Part shown: one piece after another, positions 46,329 through 54,630 of the stretch | Numbering within the stretch: position 1 is the first letter of the stretch | Layout: every line of letters begins with the position of its first letter | Origin: ZC4RG25 sp023428365 | Lineage (GTDB): Bacteria > Pseudomonadota > Alphaproteobacteria > Rhizobiales > Hyphomicrobiaceae | Assembly: GCA_050283925.1 (NCBI GenBank) | Contig: JBNOAI010000003.1 | Span: 186,001-250,000 of the forward strand | DNA length: 64,000 bases | Direction of reading: 5' to 3' | Program-made: the position numbers and the translations under genes | The notes under the pieces: generated by a model | The model's input: the letters and a program-made list of their open reading frames with translations, nothing else | Database searches by the model: none | What the model was told of the DNA's origin: nothing

Positions 46329-46451
46329 CCTACATCCCCGCGTAGTTCGGCCCTCCGCCGCCGCCCGCATGAGGAGTTTGAAGGCGGCTCCGCGGAGGTG
46401 ACTGATGAAACGGCTTCCCTACATCCCCGCGTAGTTTGGCCCTCCGCCGCC
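46329..46451. repeat. Duplicated 3' end of etfQO
   Basis: Bases 46329-46362 match 46418-46451 with one difference (C or T at one site), a 34-base direct copy spaced by 89 bases. The second copy is the real end of etfQO (codons for GGGGPNYAGM and the TAG). The first is a spare copy after the stop, in another reading frame because 89 is not a multiple of three. It looks like the remains of a partial tandem duplication. Confidence 0.85.
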
Positions 46452-48098
46452 TTCGGGCGGCACCCAGTTGATGTTCTGGCTGGGGTCCTTGATATCGCAG
46501 GTTTTGCAGTGGACGCAGTTCTGGGCGTTGATCTGGAAGCGCGCAGAGCCGCTGTCGTCCTTCACCACTTCATAAACACCGGCCGGACAGTACAGCCGCG
46601 CCGGTTCGCCCCATTCCGGCAGGTTCACTGCAATCGGGATGTTAGGATCCTTGAGCTGCAGATGGACCGGCTGATCTTCCTCATGGTTGGTCGCGGAGAA
46701 CGAGAGATCCGTCAGCTTGTCGAAGGTCAGCACGCCGTCCGGCTTGGGATACTCGATAGGCTTGCTATCAGCCGCCTTCTTCAAGGTGGCGTAGTCCGGC
46801 TTGCCGTGGCTTAGGGTATATCCCAGCCCCCGGCCCGGATTGATGGTGTTCAGCCACATATCGGCACCGCCAAGCGCAATGCCCGCGAAGGTTCCGAACC
46901 GCGACCACAGCGGCTTGGCATTGCGCACCGGCTTGAGATCGCGAGCAATTGGCCCCGTGCGCACTGCCGTCTCATAAGCATCGAGCACATCGTAAGCACG
47001 ATCCTGCTTGAAGGCTTCGACAACGGCGTCAGCGGCGTAGATACCGGACAAGATCGCGTTATGACTGCCTTTGATGCGCGGAACATTGACCATGCCAGCC
47101 GCGCAGCCAAGCAACGCTCCGCCCGGGAACACCAGCTTCGGCAGTGACTGCCACCCGCCTTCGGTGATCGCACGCGCGCCATAGGCGATGCGGCGTCCGC
47201 CTTCCAGATGATGACGAATGGCCGGGTGCGTCTTGAAACGCTGGAACTCGTCAAACGGCGACAGGAATGGGTTTTGATAGTTCAAATGCACCACGAAGCC
47301 GACAGCGCACAGGTTGTCGCCGTAGTGATACAGGAACGAGCCGCCACCGGTCGTATTGTCGAGCGGCCAGCCGAAGCTGTGCTGCACGAGGCCGGGTTGA
47401 TGCTTCTCCGGCGGCAATTCCCACAGTTCTTTCAGACCGATCCCGAACTTCTGGGGATCGCGCCCGTCGCTCAGACCGAAGTCCTTGAGAAGCTGCTTGG
47501 TCAGCGAGCCGCGCGCGCCCTCGGCAAACAATGTGTACTTGCCGCGCAGCTCCATTCCGCGCGTAAAGCTGTCCTTGGGCTCACCATCGCGACCTACGCC
47601 CATATCACCCGTCGCCACGCCGACAACGGCGCCGTTTTCGTCGCGCAGCGTTTCGACCGCAGCAAACCCGGGATAAATCTCGACGCCGAGTTCAGCGGCC
47701 TGCTCGCCCAGCCAACGCACGACATCGCCGAGGCTGACGATGTAATTGCCATGGTTGTTCATCAGCGGAGGCATCAGGAAGTTGGGCAGCCGCACCTCTC
47801 CCGCCGGACCAAGGTAAAGGAAACGGTCTTCAAGCACCGGCGTCGTGACCGGTGCCCCCTTCTCCTTCCAGTCCGGGATCAGCGCATTAAGACCAATCGG
47901 ATCGATCACCGCACCTGACAGCGTATGCGCGCCGACTTCCGATGCCTTCTCCAGAACAACGACGGAAAAATCGAGGTTCTCAGCGGCTGCGAGCTGCTTC
48001 AGACGGATCGCCGCGGCCAGCCCCGCAGGCCCCGCGCCGACGATCACAACGTCGAATTCCATCGCCTCACGGGGCGGCAACCCCTCGGCCTCAGCCAT
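46419..48098 (-). CDS. etfQO: Electron transfer flavoprotein-ubiquinone oxidoreductase
   Basis: Inner-membrane enzyme that passes electrons from acyl-CoA dehydrogenases, through ETF, to ubiquinone. The 559-residue protein has the FAD motif GAGPAG at 21-26, the membrane-facing region GGALLGCAAGMVNVPRIKGSH, and a C-terminal 4Fe-4S ferredoxin-like domain (YCPAGVYEV then NCVHCKTCDIKDP). The ATG at 48096-48098 gives the best N-terminus (MAEAEGLPPREAMEFDVVIV). Its 3' end has been partly duplicated. It faces the uracil-DNA glycosylase gene. Confidence 0.94.
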   Translation of the reverse strand: MAEAEGLPPREAMEFDVVIVGAGPAGLAAAIRLKQLAAAENLDFSVVVLEKASEVGAHTLSGAVIDPIGLNALIPDWKEKGAPVTTPVLEDRFLYLGPAGEVRLPNFLMPPLMNNHGNYIVSLGDVVRWLGEQAAELGVEIYPGFAAVETLRDENGAVVGVATGDMGVGRDGEPKDSFTRGMELRGKYTLFAEGARGSLTKQLLKDFGLSDGRDPQKFGIGLKELWELPPEKHQPGLVQHSFGWPLDNTTGGGSFLYHYGDNLCAVGFVVHLNYQNPFLSPFDEFQRFKTHPAIRHHLEGGRRIAYGARAITEGGWQSLPKLVFPGGALLGCAAGMVNVPRIKGSHNAILSGIYAADAVVEAFKQDRAYDVLDAYETAVRTGPIARDLKPVRNAKPLWSRFGTFAGIALGGADMWLNTINPGRGLGYTLSHGKPDYATLKKAADSKPIEYPKPDGVLTFDKLTDLSFSATNHEEDQPVHLQLKDPNIPIAVNLPEWGEPARLYCPAGVYEVVKDDSGSARFQINAQNCVHCKTCDIKDPSQNINWVPPEGGGGPNYAGM

Positions 48099-48240
48099 GA
48101 TGCAAACTATCCTTTTGTCCAATCCCGCGCGCGCGAATACCGCCCGCGTTTTGCGCCGACGTCAAGGGCCAGGGGTGACTTTGTCCCGCAGTCGAGCCAA
48201 CAGCTCTCGCACTCTGTCGGGATTCGACTAGATTAGCCTC

Positions 48241-49125
48241 ATGGAACAATCTGTCGATCATCGCTTGATGGCGCTCGTCGCGTGGTATCGCGACATGGGC
48301 GTGAGCGATACGCTCGTCGACATGCCGTTGGACTGGCTCGCACTCGGCGGCGAGGCTGACGCACGGATCGATGCGGCCCAATTCGCCAAAGCTGATGTGC
48401 GATCTACAGGCTCATCGCGATCAGCCTCTCGAGACACGCCAGCGGCAAGCGTCGCGACGCCACCTCCACGCCCCGCCGCCCCGCGAACATTTCCTGGAAT
48501 CGCGCCGGCAGCGGCTGAACAAGCTGCCAATTCCGACGCCGCCGCCGCCCGGACACTCGACGAGTTGAGGGACAAGCTCGAACACTTCGACGGCTGCGCC
48601 CTCAAGGCGACAGCGAAGAACCTGTGCTTTTACCGTGGCGCGCCGCAAGCGCGTCTGATGCTGATCGGTGAAGCGCCCGGACGCGACGAGGACATCCAAG
48701 GCAAACCGTTTGTCGGCCGCGCAGGCCAATTGCTCGATCGCATGCTGGCCGCCATCAATCTCACGGAGGCCGACGTCCACATCACGAACATCGTGTACTG
48801 GCGACCGCCTGGGAATCGCACGCCGACACCACAGGAGGCTCTGGTCTGCCGTCCGTTCCTGCTGCGACAGATCGAACTTGTCGCGCCGGATTTCCTGTTG
48901 CTGGTAGGCGGCGCGGCGGCCAAGAGCGTACTCGACACCAACGATGGTATCCTGCGTGTTCGCGGCAAGTGGCGACAAATCGAGGTCGGCGGGCGGACGC
49001 TGCCTGTTATCGCGACGTTGCACCCGGCCTATCTGTTGCGAACGCCAGCCGCCAAGCGACAGGCCTGGCGTGACCTTTTGGCCGTGCGATCCAACCTCGA
49101 TGCGCCGCGCTCCGGAGCAAACTGA
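48241..49125 (+). CDS. Uracil-DNA glycosylase, family 4 (iron-sulfur type)
   Basis: Removes uracil from DNA. After an N-terminal Ala/Pro-rich linker of about 100 residues, the catalytic domain has motif 1 GEAPGRDEDIQGKPFVG and motif 2 HPAYLLR, with the partner phrase WRPPGNRTPTPQEALVC. Cysteines for the 4Fe-4S cluster are seen in FDGCALKATAKNLCF and ALVC. Length is 294 residues, long for the family because of the linker. It is divergent from etfQO and followed by moaB. Confidence 0.92.
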   Translation: MEQSVDHRLMALVAWYRDMGVSDTLVDMPLDWLALGGEADARIDAAQFAKADVRSTGSSRSASRDTPAASVATPPPRPAAPRTFPGIAPAAAEQAANSDAAAARTLDELRDKLEHFDGCALKATAKNLCFYRGAPQARLMLIGEAPGRDEDIQGKPFVGRAGQLLDRMLAAINLTEADVHITNIVYWRPPGNRTPTPQEALVCRPFLLRQIELVAPDFLLLVGGAAAKSVLDTNDGILRVRGKWRQIEVGGRTLPVIATLHPAYLLRTPAAKRQAWRDLLAVRSNLDAPRSGAN

Positions 49126-49151
49126 ACTCAATGGGCGGAGGCCCGACACTC

Positions 49152-49685
49152 ATGTCTCGAATCGACGAAACCCGCCCATTCATTCCCGTTTCGATTGCGG
49201 TACTTACTGTTTCCGACACGCGCGATATCGCCTCCGATAAGTCTGGCGCAACACTCGTTGGCCTGATCGAGAACTGCGGGCACTCCGTTGCCGACAGAGC
49301 GATCGTGAAAGACGACGTCGACCAGCTGCGCGCGAAAGTTCAAAGCTGGATCGATGATCCAACAATCGACGTCATCATCACGACGGGCGGCACCGGCTTT
49401 ACCGGCCGCGATGTGACACCCGAAGCCTTGAAGCCACTGTTCGAGAAGGAGATCGACGGGTTCTCGACGGTCTTCCACATGATCTCGTTCCCCAAAATCG
49501 GCACCTCCACGATCCAATCGCGGGCGTGCGCGGGACTTTCGCACGGCACGTACATCTTCTGCCTTCCGGGCTCGCCGGGTGCCTGCCGCGATGCCTGGGA
49601 CGGCATTTTACAGTGGCAGCTCAACAACCAGCATCGGCCGTGCAATTTCGTCGAGATCATGCCGCGCCTGGAAGAACATCGCTGA
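49152..49685 (+). CDS. moaB: Molybdenum cofactor biosynthesis protein MoaB
   Basis: A 177-residue MoaB/MogA-type protein that adenylates molybdopterin before molybdate insertion. The motif IITTGGTGFTGRDVTPEAL is clear, as is AGLSHGTYIFCLPGSPGACRDAW. I chose the ATG at 49152 (MSRIDETRPF); an ATG at 49131 adds seven residues of little similarity. It is six residues short of overlapping the UDG gene; the two may share a transcript. It supports the molybdenum hydroxylase encoded further along. Confidence 0.93.
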   Translation: MSRIDETRPFIPVSIAVLTVSDTRDIASDKSGATLVGLIENCGHSVADRAIVKDDVDQLRAKVQSWIDDPTIDVIITTGGTGFTGRDVTPEALKPLFEKEIDGFSTVFHMISFPKIGTSTIQSRACAGLSHGTYIFCLPGSPGACRDAWDGILQWQLNNQHRPCNFVEIMPRLEEHR

Positions 49686-49792
49686 GCACCTTCCCAGCAG
49701 ATCGTTCGGACGCGCCGCAACGCCGTCATACTTACATCAAGCTGCAAAATTTCTTATAGAGGGACTCAACGATTCCCCGGACGGACGTCCCG

Positions 49793-50503
49793 ATGCGCAA
49801 GCGCCGATTTCGATTGGGACGTACTGTCCTGTTGCTTTTGCTGCTGGGTGGCGCTGCCGTTGCCCTGCGCCAGGGGCTTATTCCATCGAAGTTCGTTCCG
49901 CTGCCGACAGTCAGTCTCGATCATCCGACCGCGTTGCTGATCGACTGGCGGATCGCGGCCCTGCGCAAAGACCCGCAGGCCTGCGCCCGCGTTCTCGTAC
50001 CACCGCATATCGAGGCTACTGCTGTACGGGATAACCCTTTTCGCAACGGCTGCGGATGGGAGAATGCGGTGCGCATGTCATCGGCCGGCAACGCACGCAT
50101 CCACATCGACAAGGTCTCATGCGAGGCCGCCGCGGCGTTCGCCCTGTGGATGGCGCATGAGGTGCAGCCGTTGGCCGTCTCGATGCTCGGCAAACGCGTG
50201 ACGTCCGTGCAGCACATGGGCACTTATTCCTGCCGCAACATCGTCGGCAACCGCTTCTGGAAGGACATGCGCAGCGAGCACGCCACAGCGAATGCGATCG
50301 ATATCGCCGGTTTTACGCTGGAGGATGGGCGACAGATCTCCATCCTGCGCGACTGGGACGACAAAGGCGCGGACGCCGAGTTCCTGCGTGCGGTGCATAG
50401 CCGGGCGTGTCGATATTTCCGGGTGGCCTTGGGCCCGGAGTTCAATCGCGCCCACCGGGATCATTTCCATTTCGACCGCGGCCCGCTTTCAACGTGCCGT
50501 TGA
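49793..50503 (+). CDS. Extensin-like secreted protein (M15-like peptidase fold)
   Basis: A 236-residue protein with an N-terminal membrane anchor/signal (basic start, then TVLLLLLLGGAAVAL). The extensin-like C-terminal domain has GCGWENAVRM, TYSCRNI, SEHATANAIDIAGF and HRDHFHFD; the His/Asp/His pattern resembles the zinc site of D,D-carboxypeptidases of the M15 type. It may trim peptidoglycan in the periplasm, but family members are largely uncharacterised. Cysteines in GCGWEN, SCEAAAAF, YSCRN and at the end (STC) could form disulfides. Confidence 0.88.
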   Translation: MRKRRFRLGRTVLLLLLLGGAAVALRQGLIPSKFVPLPTVSLDHPTALLIDWRIAALRKDPQACARVLVPPHIEATAVRDNPFRNGCGWENAVRMSSAGNARIHIDKVSCEAAAAFALWMAHEVQPLAVSMLGKRVTSVQHMGTYSCRNIVGNRFWKDMRSEHATANAIDIAGFTLEDGRQISILRDWDDKGADAEFLRAVHSRACRYFRVALGPEFNRAHRDHFHFDRGPLSTCR

Positions 50504-50822
50504 TAAAAAGCTCTCTTACAAGCGACATCTTGAAACGAGCGGCCAAAACTCTCAAATAACAATCCAGAAGCCTCGCTTGACTTGACAGTCGGGCGGGGAT
50601 TCGTGAGCATTCGCAGATGAGAAGCATCATGGCCATCATTCGGCACAGCCCTATCGCGGAATCGTAGCCCCGGACCCGGCGTAAAGCGCCCCGAGTTCGG
50701 GGGCGACGCTTAGCTGCTTTCTGCGTTTCAGGCGCTTCTCAACCCAACCCACAACCCGATCTGCCGCTGCGGCTGATGCCGCGCGCTTGGTTGCATTCAC
50801 ACAGTTTCGGACATCCGTCACC
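50504..50822. other. 319-base gap between extensin-like gene and rnk
   Basis: No confident gene. On the minus strand a frame ends at 50651 and could start at a GTG near 50800; it encodes about 50 residues, including VVGWVEKRLKRRKQLSVAPE and ending SGATIPR. It has no clear ribosome site. CCCCGGACCC, CCCCGAGTTCGGGGGC and other GC-rich repeats near 50672-50702 may form hairpins that end transcription from the extensin gene. Confidence 0.35.
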
Positions 50823-51251
50823 ATGGATAGAACCATGCACAATAGCCGCAAGCCCAACATCACGATCAGTGAGATTGATCATGTCCGCCTGACCGACATC
50901 GCGCTGGCGGCGGAGGACCGTGCCCCAGAAGTCACCGAGCAACTTCTGGCCGAAATCGATCGCGCCAAGATCGTACCGAATGGATCGGTTCCGCGTAATG
51001 TCGTGCAGATGGGATCGACCGTCGAATATCGCACTGAGACCTCTCAACAGAGGCGGGTGACGTTGGTGTTCCCAGGCGATGCCGATATCGACAAGGGCCG
51101 CATCTCGATCATGACGCCGATCGGAACGGCGCTCATCGGCCTCTCGCCGGGGCAATCCATCGAATGGACCGCGCGCGACGGGCGCAAACACGAGCTGACG
51201 GTCATCAGCGTCGAACCGCCGGTGTCAACCGAGGCAACCGCAGCGAGCTGA
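50823..51251 (+). CDS. rnk: Rnk family nucleoside diphosphate kinase regulator (GreA-like C-domain)
   Basis: A protein of 142 residues (138 if ATG 50835 is used). The N-terminal part (ITISEIDHVRLTDIAL) and the GreA/GreB-like C-terminal domain (NVVQMGSTVEYRTE, ISIMTPIGTALIGLSPGQSIEW) match Rnk, which binds RNA polymerase and, in E. coli, affects nucleoside diphosphate kinase. ATGs at 50823 and 50835 are both possible. Confidence 0.88.
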   Translation: MDRTMHNSRKPNITISEIDHVRLTDIALAAEDRAPEVTEQLLAEIDRAKIVPNGSVPRNVVQMGSTVEYRTETSQQRRVTLVFPGDADIDKGRISIMTPIGTALIGLSPGQSIEWTARDGRKHELTVISVEPPVSTEATAAS

Positions 51252-51291
51252 TAGCTCGCTGCGCGATGCGGACGAAAGGTAGGCCGGGTGA

Positions 51292-53238
51292 CTAACCCGG
51301 CCGCTTGTTCTGTCGATTGTTGATCAGGTCCTCGACCACAGCCGGCTCTGCCAACGTCGACGTATCCCCCAGGTTGGAGAAATCGTCCTCGGCGATCTTG
51401 CGCAAGATGCGGCGCATGATCTTGCCGGAACGTGTCTTCGGCAGCCCCGGTGAGAACTGGATCAGGTCTGGCGAGGCGATCGGTCCAATCTCCTTGCGGA
51501 CGTGGGCGACCAGCTCCTTCTTCAGCTCGTCGCTCGACACCTCTCCAGCCAACAGCGTGACGTAGCAGTAGATGCCCTGTCCCTTGAGATCGTGCGGATA
51601 GCCGACCACGGCGGCTTCCGCGACCTTCGGATGCGAGACCAGTGCGCTCTCGACCTCAGCCGTACCAAGCCGATGCCCGGACACGTTCAGCACGTCATCG
51701 ACGCGGCCGGTAATCCAGTAGTAACCGTCCTCATCGCGGCGACAGCCATCACCGGTGAAGTACATGCCCTTGTAGGCGGAAAAGTAAGTCTGCACGAATC
51801 GCTCGTGATCGCCGTACACCGTGCGCATCTGGCCCGGCCAGCTATCCTGGATGACGAGATTACCGCTGGCTGCTCCTTCCAGAAGCTCTCCTTTTTCATC
51901 GACCAGGGCCGGTTTGATGCCGAAGAATGGAAGCGTGGCCGAGCCCGGCTTCAGGCGCGTCGCACCGGGCAGCGGCGTGATGAGAATGCCGCCCGTTTCC
52001 GTCTGCCACCAGGTATCAACGACGGGGCAGCGGCCCTCACCGACCACGCGGTGATACCACTCCCACGCCTCGGGATTTATGGGCTCGCCCACACTACCCA
52101 ATAGGCGCAGCGACGACCGATCGGTGCGTTTGACGAAGTCGTCACCCGCGCCCATCAGCGCGCGGATCGCGGTCGGCGCCGTGTAGAAGATGTTGACGTC
52201 CCACTTGTCGACGACATGCCAGAAGCGCGACGCCGTCGGATAGTTCGGCACGCCTTCGAACATCATCGTCGTCGCGCCGTTGGCGAGCGGCCCGTACAGA
52301 ATGTAGCTGTGGCCCGTCACCCAGCCAACGTCAGCGGTACACCAGTAGATGTCGCCGTCGTGGTAGTCGAAGACGTACTGATGCGTCATCGACGTGAAGA
52401 CGAGATAGCCGCCGGAGGTGTGCAGCACGCCCTTCGGTTTCCCGGTCGAGCCCGACGTATAGAGGATGAACAGCGGATCCTCGGCGTTCATCTCTTCGAC
52501 GGGACAGTCGCCCGAGACCTTGACCAGTTCGTCGTGCAGCCAGGTGTCCCGGCCTTCGGTCCAGGCCACATCATTGCCGGTGCGGCGCACGACCAGCACC
52601 TTCTCGCCCCCCTTGGTCTTCTTCAGCGCTTCGTCTGTGTTCTTCTTCAGCGGAATCGTCCGCCCACCGCGCACGCCTTCGTCAGCCGTGATGATAAACT
52701 TCGACTCGCAATCGTCGATGCGGCCAGCGAGGCTGTCAGGCGAGAAACCGCCGAACACCACGGAGTGCACCGCGCCGATGCGGGCGCAGGCGAGCATGGC
52801 GTAGGCAGCCTCGGGGATCATCGGCAGATAGATCGTGACGCGATCGCCCTTCTTGACGCCGTTCGCCTTCAGTACGTTGGCAAACTTGCAGACGCGCTCG
52901 TGAAGCTGGCGGTAGGTGATCTTCTCGTCGTGGGTTGGATCATCGCCTTCCCAGATGATCGCAACCTGATCAGCGCGGTTCTTCAAGTGCCTGTCGACGC
53001 AGTTGGCGCAGACGTTCAGCGTGCCGTCCTCGTACCATTTGATCGAGACATTCTCGGGCGCGTACGAGGTGTTCCCGACCTTCGTGTACGGTTTGATCCA
53101 GTCGATGCGCTTGCCCATGTCGCCCCAAAACCCGTTGGGGTCCGCGATCGAGCGATCGTACATCTCCTGATACTTGGTGTTATCGACCCAAGCGCGGCTC
53201 GCCCACTCCGCGGGCACGGCATAGCTTTTTCCCGACAT
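51292..53238 (-). CDS. acs: Acetyl-CoA synthetase
   Basis: Makes acetyl-CoA from acetate, ATP and CoA. The 648-residue protein has the P-loop YTSGSTGKPKG, the acetate-pocket region VDTWWQTETGGI, and the acetylation-site Lys606 in PKTRSGKIMRR that is used for regulation in known Acs. The ATG at 53236-53238 follows GGGAGAG; an earlier ATG at 53265 has no ribosome site. It is last in a minus-strand run that begins with the Mo hydroxylase genes, though the 107-base gap before it may hold its own promoter. Confidence 0.95.
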   Translation of the reverse strand: MSGKSYAVPAEWASRAWVDNTKYQEMYDRSIADPNGFWGDMGKRIDWIKPYTKVGNTSYAPENVSIKWYEDGTLNVCANCVDRHLKNRADQVAIIWEGDDPTHDEKITYRQLHERVCKFANVLKANGVKKGDRVTIYLPMIPEAAYAMLACARIGAVHSVVFGGFSPDSLAGRIDDCESKFIITADEGVRGGRTIPLKKNTDEALKKTKGGEKVLVVRRTGNDVAWTEGRDTWLHDELVKVSGDCPVEEMNAEDPLFILYTSGSTGKPKGVLHTSGGYLVFTSMTHQYVFDYHDGDIYWCTADVGWVTGHSYILYGPLANGATTMMFEGVPNYPTASRFWHVVDKWDVNIFYTAPTAIRALMGAGDDFVKRTDRSSLRLLGSVGEPINPEAWEWYHRVVGEGRCPVVDTWWQTETGGILITPLPGATRLKPGSATLPFFGIKPALVDEKGELLEGAASGNLVIQDSWPGQMRTVYGDHERFVQTYFSAYKGMYFTGDGCRRDEDGYYWITGRVDDVLNVSGHRLGTAEVESALVSHPKVAEAAVVGYPHDLKGQGIYCYVTLLAGEVSSDELKKELVAHVRKEIGPIASPDLIQFSPGLPKTRSGKIMRRILRKIAEDDFSNLGDTSTLAEPAVVEDLINNRQNKRPG

Positions 53239-53345
53239 GGCCCTGGACTCTCCCGGACTGCTCATTGAATTTGTTTAGCGGTTATTATGTCGCCCGCCTG
53301 CCGGGGCTGCAATCGCCCAGTTCGTCGAACGCCTTTTGACGCAAG

Positions 53346-53768
53346 TCAAATGCCGATCAAGCCGATGATCGCGCCTTGTATCAGCAGTACACCGAGCCAG
53401 TGCCCACAATCGATGAAGGTCAATGCCGGCCTCGCACCCTGGAAGGCATGGTTAATGGTGTGGGTGGTCAGAATGAACCCGGCCCAGACGAAAGCCGCGG
53501 ATATCAGGCCGTTCCGCACCGTCACTTGCTCTGGCCCCAAATGACCGATGATCCCGGCGAGCACATACGCCATCACCAATAATCCCGCGAAGGACAGGAT
53601 GAAGGGCAATGCATTCCTCTGCCAACCCGCCTTTTTGATCTCCTTCTCGTCGAGGCCAGTCGCAGCTAGCCAAGCTTGGGAGAACATGCCGTACCAGATC
53701 CCGCCAAACAAAAACCCACCGACAGCGGCCGTGATGACGGCCACCTTGCTGATACCTGCGAAAACCAT
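53346..53768 (-). CDS. DUF1761 family membrane protein
   Basis: A 140-residue protein with four predicted membrane helices (VAVITAAVGGFLFGGIWYG, LPFILSFAGLLVMAYVLAG, and two more). DUF1761 proteins are widespread and have no known function. The motif FLFGGIWYGMFSQAWLAATG is characteristic. The start ATG follows AGGAGGA. It lies between the MoaD-like gene and acs on the same strand. Confidence 0.88.
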   Translation of the reverse strand: MVFAGISKVAVITAAVGGFLFGGIWYGMFSQAWLAATGLDEKEIKKAGWQRNALPFILSFAGLLVMAYVLAGIIGHLGPEQVTVRNGLISAAFVWAGFILTTHTINHAFQGARPALTFIDCGHWLGVLLIQGAIIGLIGI

Positions 53769-53850
53769 GTCCGCATCCTCCTGCGTGATCCGCCGAAATC
53801 TTATCAGATTTAGGAGGCAGCAGTCTTGATCCGGATCACGAATGGGGAAC

Positions 53851-54096
53851 TCAGCCGCCCGCGATCTGCGGCAGGATTTGCACCTCGGACGCCGGTTCGA
53901 TCGCCTGGAACAAGGCGTCCTGATAGATCTGGCCGTCGATGGCCACCGCCAGACCTTGTTCGAGATGCGGGCCGAGTTCGGGAAACCGCTCGGCAAGACG
54001 CGTGAAGAGCTGGCGCACCGTGCCGGCATCGATCTCCAGTTCAGTGACGCCACCGGTGAATTGGCGAAGATTGCCGATGAGGGTCACGTGGGCCAT
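53851..54096 (-). CDS. MoaD/ThiS-type ubiquitin-like sulfur carrier
   Basis: An 81-residue beta-grasp protein ending in the diagnostic Gly-Gly (LPQIAGG). Other features are MAHVTLIGNLRQFTGG, TVRQLFTRLAERFPEL and VAIDGQIYQDALFQ. MoaD carries sulfur for molybdopterin synthesis; ThiS does so for thiazole. Position in a minus-strand run with a Mo hydroxylase favours the MoaD side, but no moaE lies next to it. The start at 54096 is chosen over an earlier ATG at 54141. Confidence 0.82.
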   Translation of the reverse strand: MAHVTLIGNLRQFTGGVTELEIDAGTVRQLFTRLAERFPELGPHLEQGLAVAIDGQIYQDALFQAIEPASEVQILPQIAGG

Positions 54097-54127
54097 CGTG
54101 GCTCCAGAGTTACGAGAAAGCTTGCTT

Positions 54128-54568
54128 TCACGGGATCGCAATCATCACCACGCCAGCGGCAATCATTATCACGCCCAACCAATTGTGAAACGCGAGCTGT
54201 TCGCCGAGAAATGATACGCCGAAGATGGCGACCAGAACGACGCTGAGTTTATCGACGGGTGCCACGCGAGCGGCGTCACCTATCTGAAGCGCTCGAAAAT
54301 AGCACACCCAAGACGCGCCAGTCGCCACCCCTGACAACGCCAGGAAAAGATAGGTCCGACCCGATATGCTGGTCATGGGTTGAAAGAGCCCACGCGCAAT
54401 CAGGATGCCGCCGAGAACGATAAGGATCACGACGGTTCGAATGAACGTCGCGAGATCAGAATTGACGTTCTCGACGCCGATCTTGGCGAAAATCGCCGTC
54501 AGGGCTGCGAACGCGGCGGACAAGAGCGCCCAGAAGATCCAGCTATCAGGCACAATCCAGGCTCCCAT
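54128..54568 (-). CDS. Single-domain EamA-type membrane transporter
   Basis: A 146-residue protein with one EamA unit of about five hydrophobic segments (SWIFWALLSAAFAALTAIFAKIG, later FLALSGVATGASWVCYFRALQIG and WLGVIMIAAGVVMIA). Full EamA exporters have two such units. Half-size members exist and probably act as dimers, so this is not clearly a truncation. The start MGAWIVPDSW at 54568 is assumed. It lies between the Mo-hydroxylase large subunit and the MoaD-like gene. Confidence 0.85.
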   Translation of the reverse strand: MGAWIVPDSWIFWALLSAAFAALTAIFAKIGVENVNSDLATFIRTVVILIVLGGILIARGLFQPMTSISGRTYLFLALSGVATGASWVCYFRALQIGDAARVAPVDKLSVVLVAIFGVSFLGEQLAFHNWLGVIMIAAGVVMIAIP

Positions 54569-54630
54569 TGCGCTGCGCGCCATCCCGTGACATCGATCCG
54601 AGCGCAACACTCACGGAAATGCGTAGCGTT

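Noticed and set aside
54128..54568. EamA gene considered a truncated pseudogene
   Set aside because: Single-domain EamA proteins of this size are a known type, and the frame and ribosome setting look intact.
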